Positions 24,993-37,228 of a stretch of 64,000 nt of DNA are shown here, piece after piece. Position 1 is the first letter of the stretch. Every line of letters begins with the position of its first letter. A program made the position numbers and the translations under genes. Source of the DNA: Gymnorhina tibicen (lineage: Eukaryota > Chordata > Aves > Passeriformes > Artamidae); NCBI GenBank assembly GCA_013399875.1, contig VXAZ01006908.1:186001-250000 (forward strand). The letters run 5' to 3'. The notes under the pieces were generated by a model. It ran no database searches and was not told the origin of the DNA. It was given only the letters and a program-made list of their open reading frames with translations.

Positions 24993-25847
24993 TTCTGTTT
25001 GTTTGGGTTTTTTTTAATTGCAGTTTCCACAGGTGCCATCGTCTCATGGTAGTAAATAACCATACCTGATATGTTTCTAGATGGAATATTTGGGCTTAGG
25101 AACAGTGCTGAACAGCACTATCTTTGACACATATACCACTGTCCTTCAGTCTGACTTCATTTCTTACTCAAAGGATCCATGTTGTGCAAATGCTAGCATT
25201 TGCTTGAAGACTAGTTTCTATTTTTCTAGACTCTGGAAAGACTTCCAGGGTTAATGGTAAAAAATAGTCCAGAGCTCAGTTGAAAGCACTGTCTTGCGGT
25301 GTTCTACAAGCTGAACGGTGTCCCTGGTGAGAAAGTCTGGATCTGAGTCTGGTGTTGACACCCAGGCCAGTATGTCAGGCTAGCTGGAGCTCAGCATGCT
25401 TTAGCTTTCTAAAACTGGAAAACATGCACCAAAGAGCCAGGAGGCAAAGCAACATGACTATCTCTATGCTTTAACTGATACCCTAAAGCATGCTCTTCTC
25501 AGTCCCACTGATCATTCCCTCTATATCATATAAAAAACCCATTAACAAATTTCTGAGGGATTTCTGAGATATATTTCAGGCAAGGAATCATCTTTTTCCT
25601 GCACATAGTGAAAAATGGTACTAGTCTGCAGAGCTGTCAACATAGTTTGTACATGGGCAGAGATGAGGAAGTTAAAGTTTGTCCAAATTCTCTGCTTGTT
25701 CATGTGCTAATTTAGTGTGATGCTGGAGAGGAATAACCTCTGAAACTGTAATTGTCAGGTCTAGGATCCCAGACATTGCCATATCATGGCAGATTTTGAC
25801 CTTCATCTGATATATCAAAGGTTGACTACTGTGAAAGACAACACATT

Positions 25848-25972
25848 ATTCCCATGGCTTCACAGCACTTTACAGACAAAGAAAGAAAGATAGGTTCCTA
25901 CCCTAAGGATCTTGCTTCTAAATTAGTTACAATAAATAACAGATATCAATAAGGAAAAGACAGAGGGACATA
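25848..25972 (+). repeat. Relic of an ancient amniote interspersed repeat
   Basis: The phrase CACAGCACTTTACAGACAAA, then GGTTCCTACCCTAAGGATCT and TTGCTTCTAAATTAG, resembles an old, very diverged repeat seen across reptiles, birds and mammals (the type with 'tccctgccc..aagagcttacaatctaa'). I cannot name the family with certainty (L2/L3 or MIR-like), and the orientation is relative to that remembered consensus. Confidence 0.4.
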
Positions 25973-27314
25973 CAGTTAGTTGAGGATGAAATACTGAAAT
26001 ATTGAATGCAGTGTTCTGGATATTTACTGACAATCCATTTCTCATCCAGAATGAAAATTATAAATTTGGATGTCTTTTTTTTTTAAATGTATAATAGTTA
26101 TGAAGATATAGACAGAGAAAGAAACTCACATGAGCAAGAGATGCTTTGGATTTAGAAGATGCTACATTTTTTATAGTAAATTGTCCATGGTAAATCTAAA
26201 ATTTTGCAAAAGAATTTAGCATTCATTGCCAAGCATTCATTCTAACACTGGAGCCAATTATTTTTGGCCTTATTGACACTTCTTTTCATGCTCACCCTCT
26301 TTAGACATTTTTGTTATTGGGTTTTATTAGCAGAAGTGCTCAGAGATAGTCAACTAAAAAAAATTAAGTCTAATACAACCATGAAAATTAAAGGGATTCA
26401 CTTCCTTATTCAAAGATACCTGTGTGCACCTTTTTTCAGCAGGAATAGTCAGGCATCTGGGGGAAAGGAAAGCACGTTAGTTTTCATACAATAAATTTTA
26501 ACAAGAAATGACAACATAAGGAGTAGTCAAAAACAAAAGATGGGGGTAGTTTTGTTATGAAAATAATGGAACCAAAATGTCCAGTGGGGAATTTTAACTT
26601 CTCTGCCGAAGAATAATTCTACAATGCCAGTGATAATTACGCTGCTACAGCGATTTAGTAGCTGTAGAAACATTTTTTCTTCTCTGTATTTTGGTTATTA
26701 GATTTTGATTCCCTAATTTTATGTTATCTGAATTATGTAGTGAGATCTTCTCTTTCCACAAACTCTAGAAATTCCCCATCAGTTGAAATACAAGACTAGA
26801 GAACACTGCATAATGGGGCTGATTTCATTTCACACTTCATGCTGATATTTTGTCTACTCTACAAAAAAAAATCATGTAGTCTAGGAAATTTACAGACATG
26901 TTTAATGATGATTACTACAGCTGGAATATAAATTTTGAAAGTTGTAGACTGGTAGAATCCAGGGCAAACTTTACTTCAAGATTCACTCAAAAGATTGATG
27001 ACTCAATTCAGAATATTTCAAAACCATCTAAGTACAGTCTTTATGTTTGGAAATACCCACAACAAAAGCCATCAGCTCCTAATTTCTATCAAAACTTACC
27101 CTTCAAAGTCAGAATAATACAAATGTGGAGGCACTGCAAATTCTGAGTTAGATGAGATGTAACACCAGCCTTTACAACCTACACATTCCTCTAGGAAAAT
27201 GAGGAGCAAATGTTTCAGGGAACAGTTTCATTCAAAGTAGTGCAGCAAATGAAAGCTCTTCCATTAACAAGCGGGCAGTTTAAATCAATCCCTCATTGGT
27301 GAGTGACTAAAAGC

Positions 27315-27372
27315 TTGATTCAGAGCCCATTAAAATAAATGTCAGTCTTCCCATCGACTTCAAGGGGTTTTA
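27315..27372. repeat. Palindromic relic, possibly an old MITE-like repeat
   Basis: The arms AGCCCATTAAAATAAATG (27324-27341) and CATCGACTTCAAGGGGTT (27352-27369) are inverted copies matching at about 12 of 18 positions around a 10-base spacer. The wording resembles an ancient reptile and bird repeat built on 'cccattgacttcaatggg'. Family unassigned. Confidence 0.4.
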
Positions 27373-30300
27373 ACTTACGACTGAAAATCAAAAGCTGCAA
27401 ACATCTGCTGGTGTCTGTTCACAGGCCAAGATGAAATTAATTATTGTTGCTGGATTCGGTTTTGATGCTGTTTGTGGTGCAGGCAGAAATATGAGATAAA
27501 GCCCACCCTGTGCCAATGCAGAGGAAAAAAGTGGTGAGAAACTCTGCCTACACAACTCAAGAAGGAAAGTTCTTGCTTCCCCTTACACCAAAATGTTAAT
27601 CATCCTACACTAGAATGTGAGAGTTGTGATTTAATTCAAATACCATGATGTGCTATCATGATTCTAAGAATTTATTTGGCATAAGATATTTGGGTCCCCT
27701 AGCCTAATAGCATACATCAGAGAAGGAGTTACCAGTTTACCACTGGGTTCTAAATAGACACATGAATCCGTATATTCCTAAATCAGCATGTAAGTCGTAT
27801 TAGAATAGTTCTGTCTTCAAACCTCCGAGTCTAACCAGCTTCAGGTTTAGAGACTTTCTAAAAGTCCTCTCCTACACGTAATGTTTTGGGACACAGATTC
27901 AGTTACTGCAAGCATCCCTGATTCTGGAAGATCTTTTGCTGCAGACTACCAGCTTAATTTCAGCAAATCCAATATTTTTTACACTAGTAGCTGTTCTAGT
28001 TACAGTAAACTACACGTATGAGAACAACTGAGAAATTAAGATTTGGAATTAGTAGGATCCTGCCAAGGAGATAGATTTATCTGCAGAAAACTACTGAATA
28101 AATCCTTAGAGGAAGCTACAGGGAAGGAGAATCATTCATTTTCGGAATGAAAAGTTGAAGTAAAGAGGTGAAAAAAGTAAAGCAGTAACAGGGCAGAATG
28201 GGATATCAACCAATTAGCATTTCATCATCCATATGTTATCTAGACAATAGAATTTATTTCATAATTGTGGATGCTATAAAAGAACATCAAAAATAATACT
28301 CAAGCTATCTTTACATGTATCTAGCTACCAGAATTAGATTGGAAGAATATTTAATAGTTCCTAAAATATTTGCAGCAGTAAAGATTCCAATTCCTATAAG
28401 GGTTTGGGTTTACAACAGTGGGAAATCAACCAGTTAGTGAACACCGAGCAACATGAGAAGCATTTCCAATAATAAACACAATTAGCAATGTAGATGAGAA
28501 ATCTATCTGATTTATGGGCTGCATATGCAATTATAACACATTAATAAAATGTTACCCACAGAGCATCCAATACATTTGTTTACCCATGCTCCCAGATTAA
28601 GAAAGTAATGTTGTCAACCAACCAATTGTGGGCATTACATATTCAAGATTAATTACCATCTGCATGGGACAGATGTTAAATCTTCAATTTCACAGCAAGG
28701 CATCTATAGCTTATTTCCCATGGACTGCTTCTTTCTCTGATCAATAAATGTATCAGCCTAGCTGTTCATCTTGCCACAGAGGTCAGAGGAATGACAGAGG
28801 TACATCTGGTTCTGTGTCAAATAAGGGCTGAGGAAATGAATCCTATCAACACAGATAAACAGCTCGGCTGCAATTGTCCTTCAGTCTTTTACTCAGCTGC
28901 TCATGATTAAGTTTTAATCATTTTGGGAATTTGCTAGCAAAAAACCCCTCAAAATAAAAACCAAAACCCAAGACCAAACAACAAAAACAACCTTTTTGCA
29001 TATTTTCAAACTAGAATGCGTGTTCAATTTTAATTTTCCTATAAGCTGGGCTCGATTCCCTACCCCACCTTCAGCTAATTCAATTATGCCAGTATAACAG
29101 CAGATTTTGGCTAGGAATATACTCTCAAAAGCTCTATTTTTTATTATTATTTTTACTATTATAATTTCATTTTTTTGCATAAAGTAAGAAAACCAACAGT
29201 TAAAATAGTTGTTGTTTTAGTGACCAGAAAGTGTTGTCTTTGAAAAAGACATAAGTTTTAAATGCATAATGACTTCACAAAACAATGCAGAAGAATATTC
29301 TCAAATTAGGACGTGACAAAGAGTGATAAAACAGCTTTCTATGACTAACTGTATAGGTCTCTACTATTTAGCCACTTCCCTACTTAGCTTAAAGCTCCCT
29401 GCAATCCAAGCAACCTCAGTTCATGCCACCTCAGTCACCCATGACTGTTCTGAATTATCTGCGCTGTGAAGATGGGAGCTATAAAACTGTCCTGGTTAGA
29501 CAGACAGCTGTTTCTGTTCTGCTTTAAATTCCCTGGAAGTGTCCAAAGACACAGAGTCAAGGCTACAATTTTCTTCATCTGATGAAGTGACAGTCTTGCT
29601 CAGCTCTCACATATGCACCAGGTCATCTAGGTCTTCTTCGATTGTTACTAACCTGAGGAAGTGACCCTTTCTATCCTCATCCCAGAGGACTGCCCTAATT
29701 TCACCATGGAGTGCCCTGAATCCAAAATACCTTCCTCTCTACTGCTGAAGATCAGCCCCTGTGCAGTTAGGTGTGCTACAGTCAGGGTGAGAGAAAGACC
29801 TGACAACAACCAGGAAGGAAGGGCTTCTGGTCCCTGCCCTGAGGGGAGTTTTAATAAACCCAGAAAAACTCAAATAAAAGGTACATATTGTTTGAAACCT
29901 TGCATCTACCTCAACATGTGTGTGGGGTTGCTTTGACCAGGATAATCGATGACTGGATCCTCCTTTTACAGTCTGAGCTCAGACCCTGTGGATGTGTATA
30001 ATGGTCTCAGTTCCTGGGTAACTGATTTGGCTTCTGGACAATTATGTAAAGACAGCATGACATTGGCACACACCATACATTAAACCTGCTCTCAGTAAGT
30101 GTTATGTTTTCTCCCAAGAGAGTGGAGATGCCAGACATTTCTGCACAGTTTCCTGAACCGCCAGAAGCCAATTAAACTGGATCTTCTTGTGAAGAGGGAG
30201 AGAGATAGTAAATTAAGAAGTCTAGATCTCCTGCAGAGGCAACTGAATAAGGCATTCAAATGTTTGTATTACATTAGGCTGAGCATGGTTTCCTGCCTGA

Positions 30301-30447
30301 GAGCCTGTATGTAACATTTCTGTGAGGCCTGTGTTAGACATAAAACACAGGCATGGTCTCTGGAGTTTTGAGTTCTACCCAAGAATCTGGATGCAATATA
30401 TGCCTTAAAATATTTGCTTAAATAGAAGTTGTGGACAGTTGCTAATG
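27373..30447. other. Unique stretch, in part conserved-looking
   Basis: No exon. The part at about 28420-28920 is rich in TAAT/ATTA words and lacks repeats, as many conserved non-coding elements do, but conservation cannot be tested here. An A/C tract lies at 28938-28992. The GC-richer part at 29400-30060 is unrecognised. Confidence 0.45.
28938..28992. repeat. Short A/C-rich tract
   Basis: About 55 bases of A runs with CC, CAAC and CCC words and a single G, same strand and style as the tracts at 2008 and 12112. Confidence 0.8.
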
Positions 30448-31222
30448 TCATAAAATTTTAGAATGGTTTGGGTTGAAAGGGACCTTTAAAGGCCATCCAG
30501 TCCAACCCCACTGCAATGCTTAGGGACATCTTCAACTAGAGCAGGTGGTTTAGAGCCCCATTCAACCTGACCTTGAATGTTTCCAGGGACTGGGCATCTA
30601 CCACTTCTTTGGGCAACCTATTCCAGTCTCTCACCACCTGCATTGTAAAAAATTTCTTCCTTATATCTGGTCTGAATCTACTCTCCCTTCATTTAAAACC
30701 ATTACACCTTGTCCTAAAACAGGCTCCGCTAAAAAGTCTGTCCTCATCTGTCATTTAAGCCCTCTTTAAATACTGAAACACAATAGGGTCTCCCCAAATC
30801 CTCTTCTCCAGGCTGAGCAATCCCAACTCTCTCAGCCTTTCCTCTTAGGAGAGGTGTTCCACCCCTCTGCTCTTTTTTATGGCCTTCCTCTGAACCTGCT
30901 GCACCAGGTCCGTGACCTTCTTGGTCATAGGATCCCAGAGCTGGGTGGGATGGGCTGGTGAGAACTCCAGGCAGGGTCTCACCAGAACAGCGGGGCAGAA
31001 TCACTCCCTCGATGTCCTGCCCATGCTGCTGGTGATGCGGCCCAAGATCCAGTTGGTTTTCTGGGGTGTAAGTGCACATTGCTGGGTCAAGTCCAGTATT
31101 TCATCCACCAGCCATCAAGTCCTCATCAGCGCCACTCTCAATATCCTTTATTTCCCAGCCAGTATTGATACCAGGGGTTGTCCTGACGCAGGTGTTGAAC
31201 ATCATTGCCCCACTCCTCAAGC
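30448..31222 (-). mobile_element. CR1 LINE, longest copy in the window, ~775 bp
   Basis: The tail is at the low coordinate (TCATAAAATTTTAGAATGG), followed by GGACCTTTAAAGGCCATCCA and TCCAACCCCACTGCAATGC. On the minus strand the copy extends past the ORF2 end used by the other copies into sequence typical of some CR1 subfamilies (GTGCACATTGCTGGGTCAAG, then ACCAGCCATCAAGTCCTCAT). Several frame breaks are visible and no long CR1 protein frame remains. The 111-codon frame at 30744-31079 is a CR1-derived reading, not a gene. The upper boundary is approximate. Confidence 0.9.
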
Positions 31223-32604
31223 TTAAAATACTATACTATACTTTATACTATGTATAAAGGCAGAATTAAGGTTGCACAACCGAATTTTACTTTGAATATT
31301 TATTCTTCATCATCTTACCAATATAGAATACTGGCACTGTTACTGGGGAAAATGTAATCCCCATTTTATGAAGGATAAATGTTATAAATGGAGAACTAAA
31401 AATGAGCATAGACTCAGTAATCTGTCTAAGAATTTATTTCTTTACATGTGTTCTAACTCCTTCAAGTCCAAGGTGAATTTACTTCCACATTCTCTTTATT
31501 TTTAAAAGAAGTTTCAAATATATTACAGTAACAATTGTGACCAAAGTTTTATTCTGTACTGAAGGCAAACATGCTGCTCTCAAGATGTTATATCTTGTGG
31601 ACACTGTGTCCAGGACACAATGATTTCGAGAATGTGGTTTATGATGGACCACTTTATCTGTTTCCATTGACAGTACTCTCTATAAAGATAAGTACACAGC
31701 TGTGCTGCTGGAGTTTTGTGCAAGAGGAACTCATTGACTTTGAACCTTTGTTCTTTCGGTTATATTTGTTTCAGTGGAAAAAAAGGATAAACAAGGCTCT
31801 GAATCATTTTACACAATACATAGAACACTTGAAAATTTCATTTGTACTCTTAGCCATGAACTATAGGAAAACCAGCATTGTCCACAGAGATACCATTTCC
31901 ATTAAAAATAAGCTATTCTCACTGCTATTGTTGCAGCAACATTTAAAAAGGGAACCAAGTTAAAAGTTAACACTGCTATTAAAGACCTGCGGGGAGTGGC
32001 AAGAATTGCTGTTGTTGCTAGAGAAAGTTAAGTGGAAGAAACAAAGCAGGCAGTGGAGTTAGTTTAACAGAGGGAGGCTCAGAACAAGGCCAAGGACTGG
32101 CCAGCTGAAAGACGCAGTACAGCACACTGACAGGAAGCCAGGACCTGCAGTAAGGGCATTTCACATGCAGGGCAAAGGGGACTCACAACTGGGAATGGGA
32201 GGTGTTTGTTTCATGAGGTTTTTTTTAAAATCCAGAGAACACCATGATAAAGCTGTGATAAAGATGTTTCAATGTCTCAAATCTCCAGACTTCTTTTGCA
32301 GTCATCCTTGTTTAATTGACAGCATGGTTCAGAAAATAGTTTTAGGAGCCCTGTATGCCAGGTAACTTGCTATCTAGTGGAACAGACAACGTTGATTTTT
32401 TTCTTTAGACTTTTAAATCTAGAATTTTTATTGTGATTATCTGCATTTCTCCAGTTAAAGGGGTCTCATCTGGCAGAAAAAAATAGGACTGTAGTGAGAA
32501 AAGAAAGGTAGAAAGGTCTAATATGATTCCGTAGCTTAAAAATACTGACTTAGAAAAAGGGGTTTAATAAACACCAAACAGGAGAAAAAGGAAGATGAAG
32601 CCAA
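31223..32604. other. Unique stretch
   Basis: It starts with an ACTAT-rich bit and a small hairpin (31241-31259: 8-bp perfect arms CTTTATAC/GTATAAAG around TAT). A plus-strand frame of 130 codons at 31571-31963 begins with ATG but shows no recognisable domain and has ordinary AT-rich composition. Confidence 0.5.
31352..31430 (+). repeat. Possible MIR-like relic
   Basis: AATGTAATCCCCATTTTATG followed by a purine-rich stretch and an AGACTCAGTAATCTGTCTAA part resembles the core of a MIR SINE ('atccccattttacagatg...'). Only about 15 bases match well, so this is tentative. Confidence 0.22.
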
Positions 32605-32804
32605 AAAAGGTTGTCAAGCAATAGAACAGACTGCCCAGGGAAGTGGTGGAGTCACCATAACTGGAGGTGTTTAAAAGACGTGTAGATGTGGCACTGAGGG
32701 ACACGCTTTAGTGGTGGACCTGGCGATGTAAGGCTAACGTTTGGACTTGATGATCTTAAAGGACTTTTCCAACCTAAACAGTTCTATGGTTCTGTGATTC
32801 TATG
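32605..32804 (+). mobile_element. CR1 LINE 3' fragment, the only plus-strand copy
   Basis: Forward CR1: AAAGGTTGTCAAGCAATAGA, then ACTGCCCAGGGAAGTGGTGG, GTGTAGATGTGGCACTGAGG and TTGGACTTGATGATCTTAAA. It ends in three degenerate tail units (TTCTATGGTTCTGTGATTCT). About 200 bases, covering the end of ORF2 and the 3' untranslated region. It matches the subfamily of the 23299 copy in reverse complement. Confidence 0.93.
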
Positions 32805-35800
32805 TACTCTGTCAGCACTCAGCTAGGCCAGTTAGTCTTAGATTCTGGTGTTCATTTCTGTAACTGCTTCTGTGTATTGCTAATGCACCAATCATTTAAT
32901 AAAATAAGGAAGGAGATTGCCTCCTATGCACGCTGATCAAACTGTGAAGGTAAGTGGAGTTTTAAGGATGCCCCACTAAGCAATATCTGCTGTCTAGCAC
33001 CAGAGTAAAATCTCATGAGGTAAAGAGATTTCGAACAAATCCTGGGAAAAGGTTAGGTGATTTGTCTCACTGGAGATTCAAATGTTTTGATATCTGTCTT
33101 GTTTCAGACAAGAAGGAAATATACTGAAACCTCCTCTGGGAACAGCCGTGGTACACAATGTTGGCACAGTCAGAGCTGTGGGCCAGAGGAATGCATGGCA
33201 TTCCAGCCCATGACAGACGCTAAGAGCCACTGTTGTTGGTTTTCATTTAATACTTGGAGATATTTTCATAAATAATAATAGTGGTACAGATTCTCTATTT
33301 TATCAGAACATTTCATTGAAAAAGGAATATGTTCCCTGCAAAATTCACTCTAGACTTCACCACTGAGATACGGAATACTTTGTAGTTGCAGAGATGGAAC
33401 TTGTGATTCTCCGTATGCAAACCACAGCCCCTTTTCTTCACCTCCTAAAGCACATACTTGAGATAAACCAGATTTTTTTTAAAGTTTCATGGTGGTTTTC
33501 TGTATAGAAGATTACTTCTCTTATGATTGTTGTTAATTGTTCCTGCTACTCTAGTCTCTATTTGGGTTTTCTCATACTCATGGTAATATCTCTACTTTTG
33601 TGGCTGTGCTTTGCCAAAAATGTGGTTAATAAATAACTCATAACATTAATCTGCTTTATAATTTTATATGGTACTGTGTTGCACTGGCATATCAGGTGCA
33701 TACTTTATACCACATAATGAAACAGCAAAGCTACTGAAGTAGTAAAATTTTATTTTCAAAATGACATGTGTTTGCAAAATGTATAAACATCAGCCAGATA
33801 GCAATAATCAAAGGTAATGAAATCCTGCATGTACCTTGCAGGAGCCCTCACCAGTGCAATAACACGACAGCCCACAAAGGGGCACCCAGATGCTGCATTT
33901 AAATCCACAATCCTCCAGTGCCTTCCCATGTGTATTTCCAGACACTTGAACTTTAGAAATTTCCAGACAAAAGTTTCCTCTCACCATGACACCACTCCCA
34001 AGTCTCAGTGAAATCCCAGTCTATAAAAACCTCTACAGTCAGTAGGGTTCATTTGAATATACATTTAATTAATCTCTCTTCATTTATCACCCTGACAACT
34101 ATGATACAAGAGTAATTTACAGATATTGCTTTTTTTACAAAACTCCCAACGTGTTTTAGACTAATGAAACTGAGGCCAACAACAACATGAAAAAACAGCC
34201 TCAGAGGAAAACTGCCAAATGCTTGTTTGGCCAGAATGTTTATCATAAAAATAACATTACACATGCTCAATTCTTACCAGTCAAATGCTTCTTGAATTTG
34301 CTCTAGATGCGTTTGGCTATACCTTTCCCTTTTCTATTAAAGTCTATCCACACAGACATTGCAAATTTTCCCTTTTCCATTGCTGGAAGCTCAGGTATGA
34401 CTCAGCTTTTCCAACATCTCTGCGTTCCCAATTTGCCTGGTATATTTCACTGAACATATGTATGTCAGTCCTTTTTTCATGTAAGTCTGTAACATCTCTG
34501 ACTCACTGGAGAAACAGAGAAGTGATGGGGCCAGTTTTGAGGCAGTTGTGATGTCAGTTATTCTCAGCTGATAAGAAACCTGAAATGAAAGGGGATTTAT
34601 AGCAATTGTATTCCACTAGAAAGATCTGCATAATTAATATACAGCCATGATTTCTGCCCAGTGTATTTGCCAGACCACTGCTTTAAACACTAATAGTCTC
34701 TGAGAAACAGAGCTCTGCTTGTTGTATGGCTGAGAGGCAAAACTAGGATAAATCCAACTAACTCAGCCAATGAAGGTAATTGTCTTACTGAGAAGCAGCT
34801 GACTGGCATGCCTACATGAGCATCCTGGTGGGCATCCTGTGTTCTAAGTGAGGACATTCTACAATTCTAAGCAACACTAAAAACATCTTCTTGTCTACAG
34901 GGAACTTTTCACAATTTTGCCTTGCTAATTAAAGAGAAAAAGTGTGCAATGGTTGAAAAGAGGGCATTAAGGCAATGGCAAGGCATCAACTTCTATGGCT
35001 AAAAATACTGCCTGTCAGTTTTAACTCTGCCATTCTCTTCAGAAGAATGCCTAATACTGTATCTGCAATGACAGCATTGGATAAAACGCATTTGCAGAGG
35101 TTTGCATCAATTTACAAAGCTAGAAAACATGTCACATTTCCAATAAAAATCACATGTTACATCAAATGGCAATAGCTTTGGCTCAAGAATAGTGGGTGGA
35201 GAAGGGTAGCCACATGGAAGTAGTGAGATTGAGAAGATTTTATTTGGAATACTGTGTTGCAAACAAACAGTGTAGTTATTATCTGAGAATCTGATCAATT
35301 TTATCTCTTTGTTTCAAAAATAAAATTGCACAGTAAAGTGAGCAATTCATAATACAGACTCCATCTATTGATGATATTTGTCTTCACTCATTTTCATGTT
35401 CTTTTGCAGACTGAAATAACAAGGATGACAATGCTGTATGTGACCAGCAGCTTGCAGGCAATGTCTTTGGAAGTAGGGGGCTATTTGTCACCACCTGAAC
35501 TTGTATTAAGCCATTTAGCATATGCTTGCTTAATATCTTGCTGCAGAATGAGATATGAAGTGTCATGAACTCAGCTGTAAGATAATAGTATTCAGCCAAG
35601 CACATTTTTATCTTGATATGTCTGGTACAACAGAAAGATTTATGTCCTACCCATTTACTGCACATTGCAGACAGAGTTGTAGTTGGCCAGGATGGTTAAG
35701 GTTTGATTTAAGACAATGCTTCTATCAGCTTGGTTTTTGCTAATAGGGCATAAGTGTTTCATACAGCATTATATCTTCCCATGCTATAACCCACCCTGGG

Positions 35801-36135
35801 TTAACTGTGTGCTGCAGTCACATCTTTTCCTGCTTTTACATCATTTGCTATGAGAGAATACAGAGGCATGTATTTGATCACATATTTACACATGAGAAGG
35901 ATGATATTTCTCAGCAGCTTACCCAAAATATCACAATTTTCAAATTATTAATGATTGTCAAGAGGATTGTCAAGAGGAGACTCCATTGTGACTCACTAGG
36001 AAATTTGATGTATTACAGTGATCATAGCTCAATATCCTTTGGCATCAGACAAAGGTCTCTTTTTTTACACTTGTTATAGTCTAATGCAGAAAAATAAAAA
36101 AATTAGATGACAAATGAACATTAGTGAAATGAGTG
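32805..36135. other. Unique AT-rich stretch
   Basis: No gene or mobile element recognised. A 12-bp unit GATTGTCAAGAG is tandemly doubled at 35953-35976. Frames up to 93 codons are unrecognised. Confidence 0.55.
35953..35976. repeat. 12-bp perfect tandem doublet
   Basis: GATTGTCAAGAG occurs twice head to tail with no mismatch. Confidence 0.9.
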
Positions 36136-36231
36136 ATTAGAAGTATGGTTTATGGCCAACAGTAGTTAAATGGCTTCATCTTTATTAGAAGTATGGTTTA
36201 TGGCCAATAGTAGTTAAATGACTTCATTTTT
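36136..36231. repeat. 48-bp tandem duplication, two copies
   Basis: The unit beginning ATTAGAAGTATGGTTTATGG occurs at 36136 and again at 36184, abutting exactly. The copies differ at three positions, all transitions (C/T, G/A, C/T). This is a local segmental doubling with no similarity to a known repeat family that I can see. Confidence 0.92.
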
Positions 36232-37190
36232 AAATATATATGATGAATCATATTAGCAGAAAGGAGTGTAATGAAGGTAATGAATGCCTAATTCTCTTAT
36301 GGAAATGTACAATGCCAGTTTCAGACAGAATCCTAATGACATAATTGTGCAGGAGGATTTTGCCTTCTTTGTTTTCCTGAAGCCAGTTCTTTAAACAGTT
36401 TTATACTACATTCTTAATAGCTCCTTTTTTTTTTTCTGAGACAAGATGGCACAGAAGGAGCCATACAAAATCTTCCACCTCTAATACCTTATGGCAGTGA
36501 TTTGCATTGTCTCCGGGTTAGTAGCAGTCATGTATTTGTAACATTATTGAATGGCTTTTTCAATAGATTTCTCAGTTCATTTTTCTCATGGACTATAGTG
36601 TGTAGGACAGAACTAACAACAGGATTTGCATCTTCACTGGAGGCATGGAAAATGCTGGAAGCTGATGGATGAGCTGTGCTGGTGGCGCCAGATTGCATTA
36701 AATTCAATAACTGCAGCAACTGGCAACAGCCTCCTAATGCTCTGCTGGAGAGAAGTAGGATGCTGCAGTTCTAATCTAGTGTTGTGTTTTTCAAATGTGA
36801 GAAAACGAAACAATTAAATCAGACATGTTATAGACTGGGATTTGCAGTCCATTCCTACTTCCTTTTGTCAAAGATCTCACAGGTTGTAATTTTATCCACC
36901 TCCTTCTTTAATTTGTTCTCCAATTAGTTGTTGCTAGTGGTTAAATGATCAGAAATTAGGCTTAAAACTCAAAAAGTTCCTTTCTTTGATGACAGTTGCT
37001 CCTTTTACCTGTGACTAGTCTCTCGCTCTCCCTGTGCATGGAAATGGCACGCCATGGTGTGCTTTGGCTTCCGCAGCACCTATTGTCTCAGAAATATCCA
37101 GACTTCCTTGACACAGGGAGTAGAACACACAATCGAGGACAGCACAGAAGTGCTCCCAGGTCTCCCAGTTTAAACTTAGACATGGTAAAA

Positions 37191-37228
37191 AAGAGAAAGA
37201 AAGAGCACAAAGAGAAAGAAAGAGCACT
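37191..37228. repeat. 19-bp tandem doublet, purine-rich
   Basis: AAGAGAAAGAAAGAGCAC occurs at 37191 and 37210, period 19. Confidence 0.85.

Larger units (their letters stand above)
23941..27314. other. Mostly unique stretch
   Basis: No exon recognised. It contains a 14-base G run at 24979-24992 and an ancient repeat relic near 25848-25972. Otherwise AT-rich with short frames. Confidence 0.5.

Noticed and set aside
29661..29936. 91-codon frame in a GC-richer patch
   Set aside because: Starts at GTG, no domain or family resemblance.
30744..31079. 111-codon minus-strand frame
   Set aside because: CR1-derived sequence read in a frame that does not correspond to an intact CR1 protein.
31571..31963. 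130-codon plus-strand frame with ATG
   Set aside because: No recognisable domain or splice context, and composition like its neutral surroundings. Kept only as a remark.
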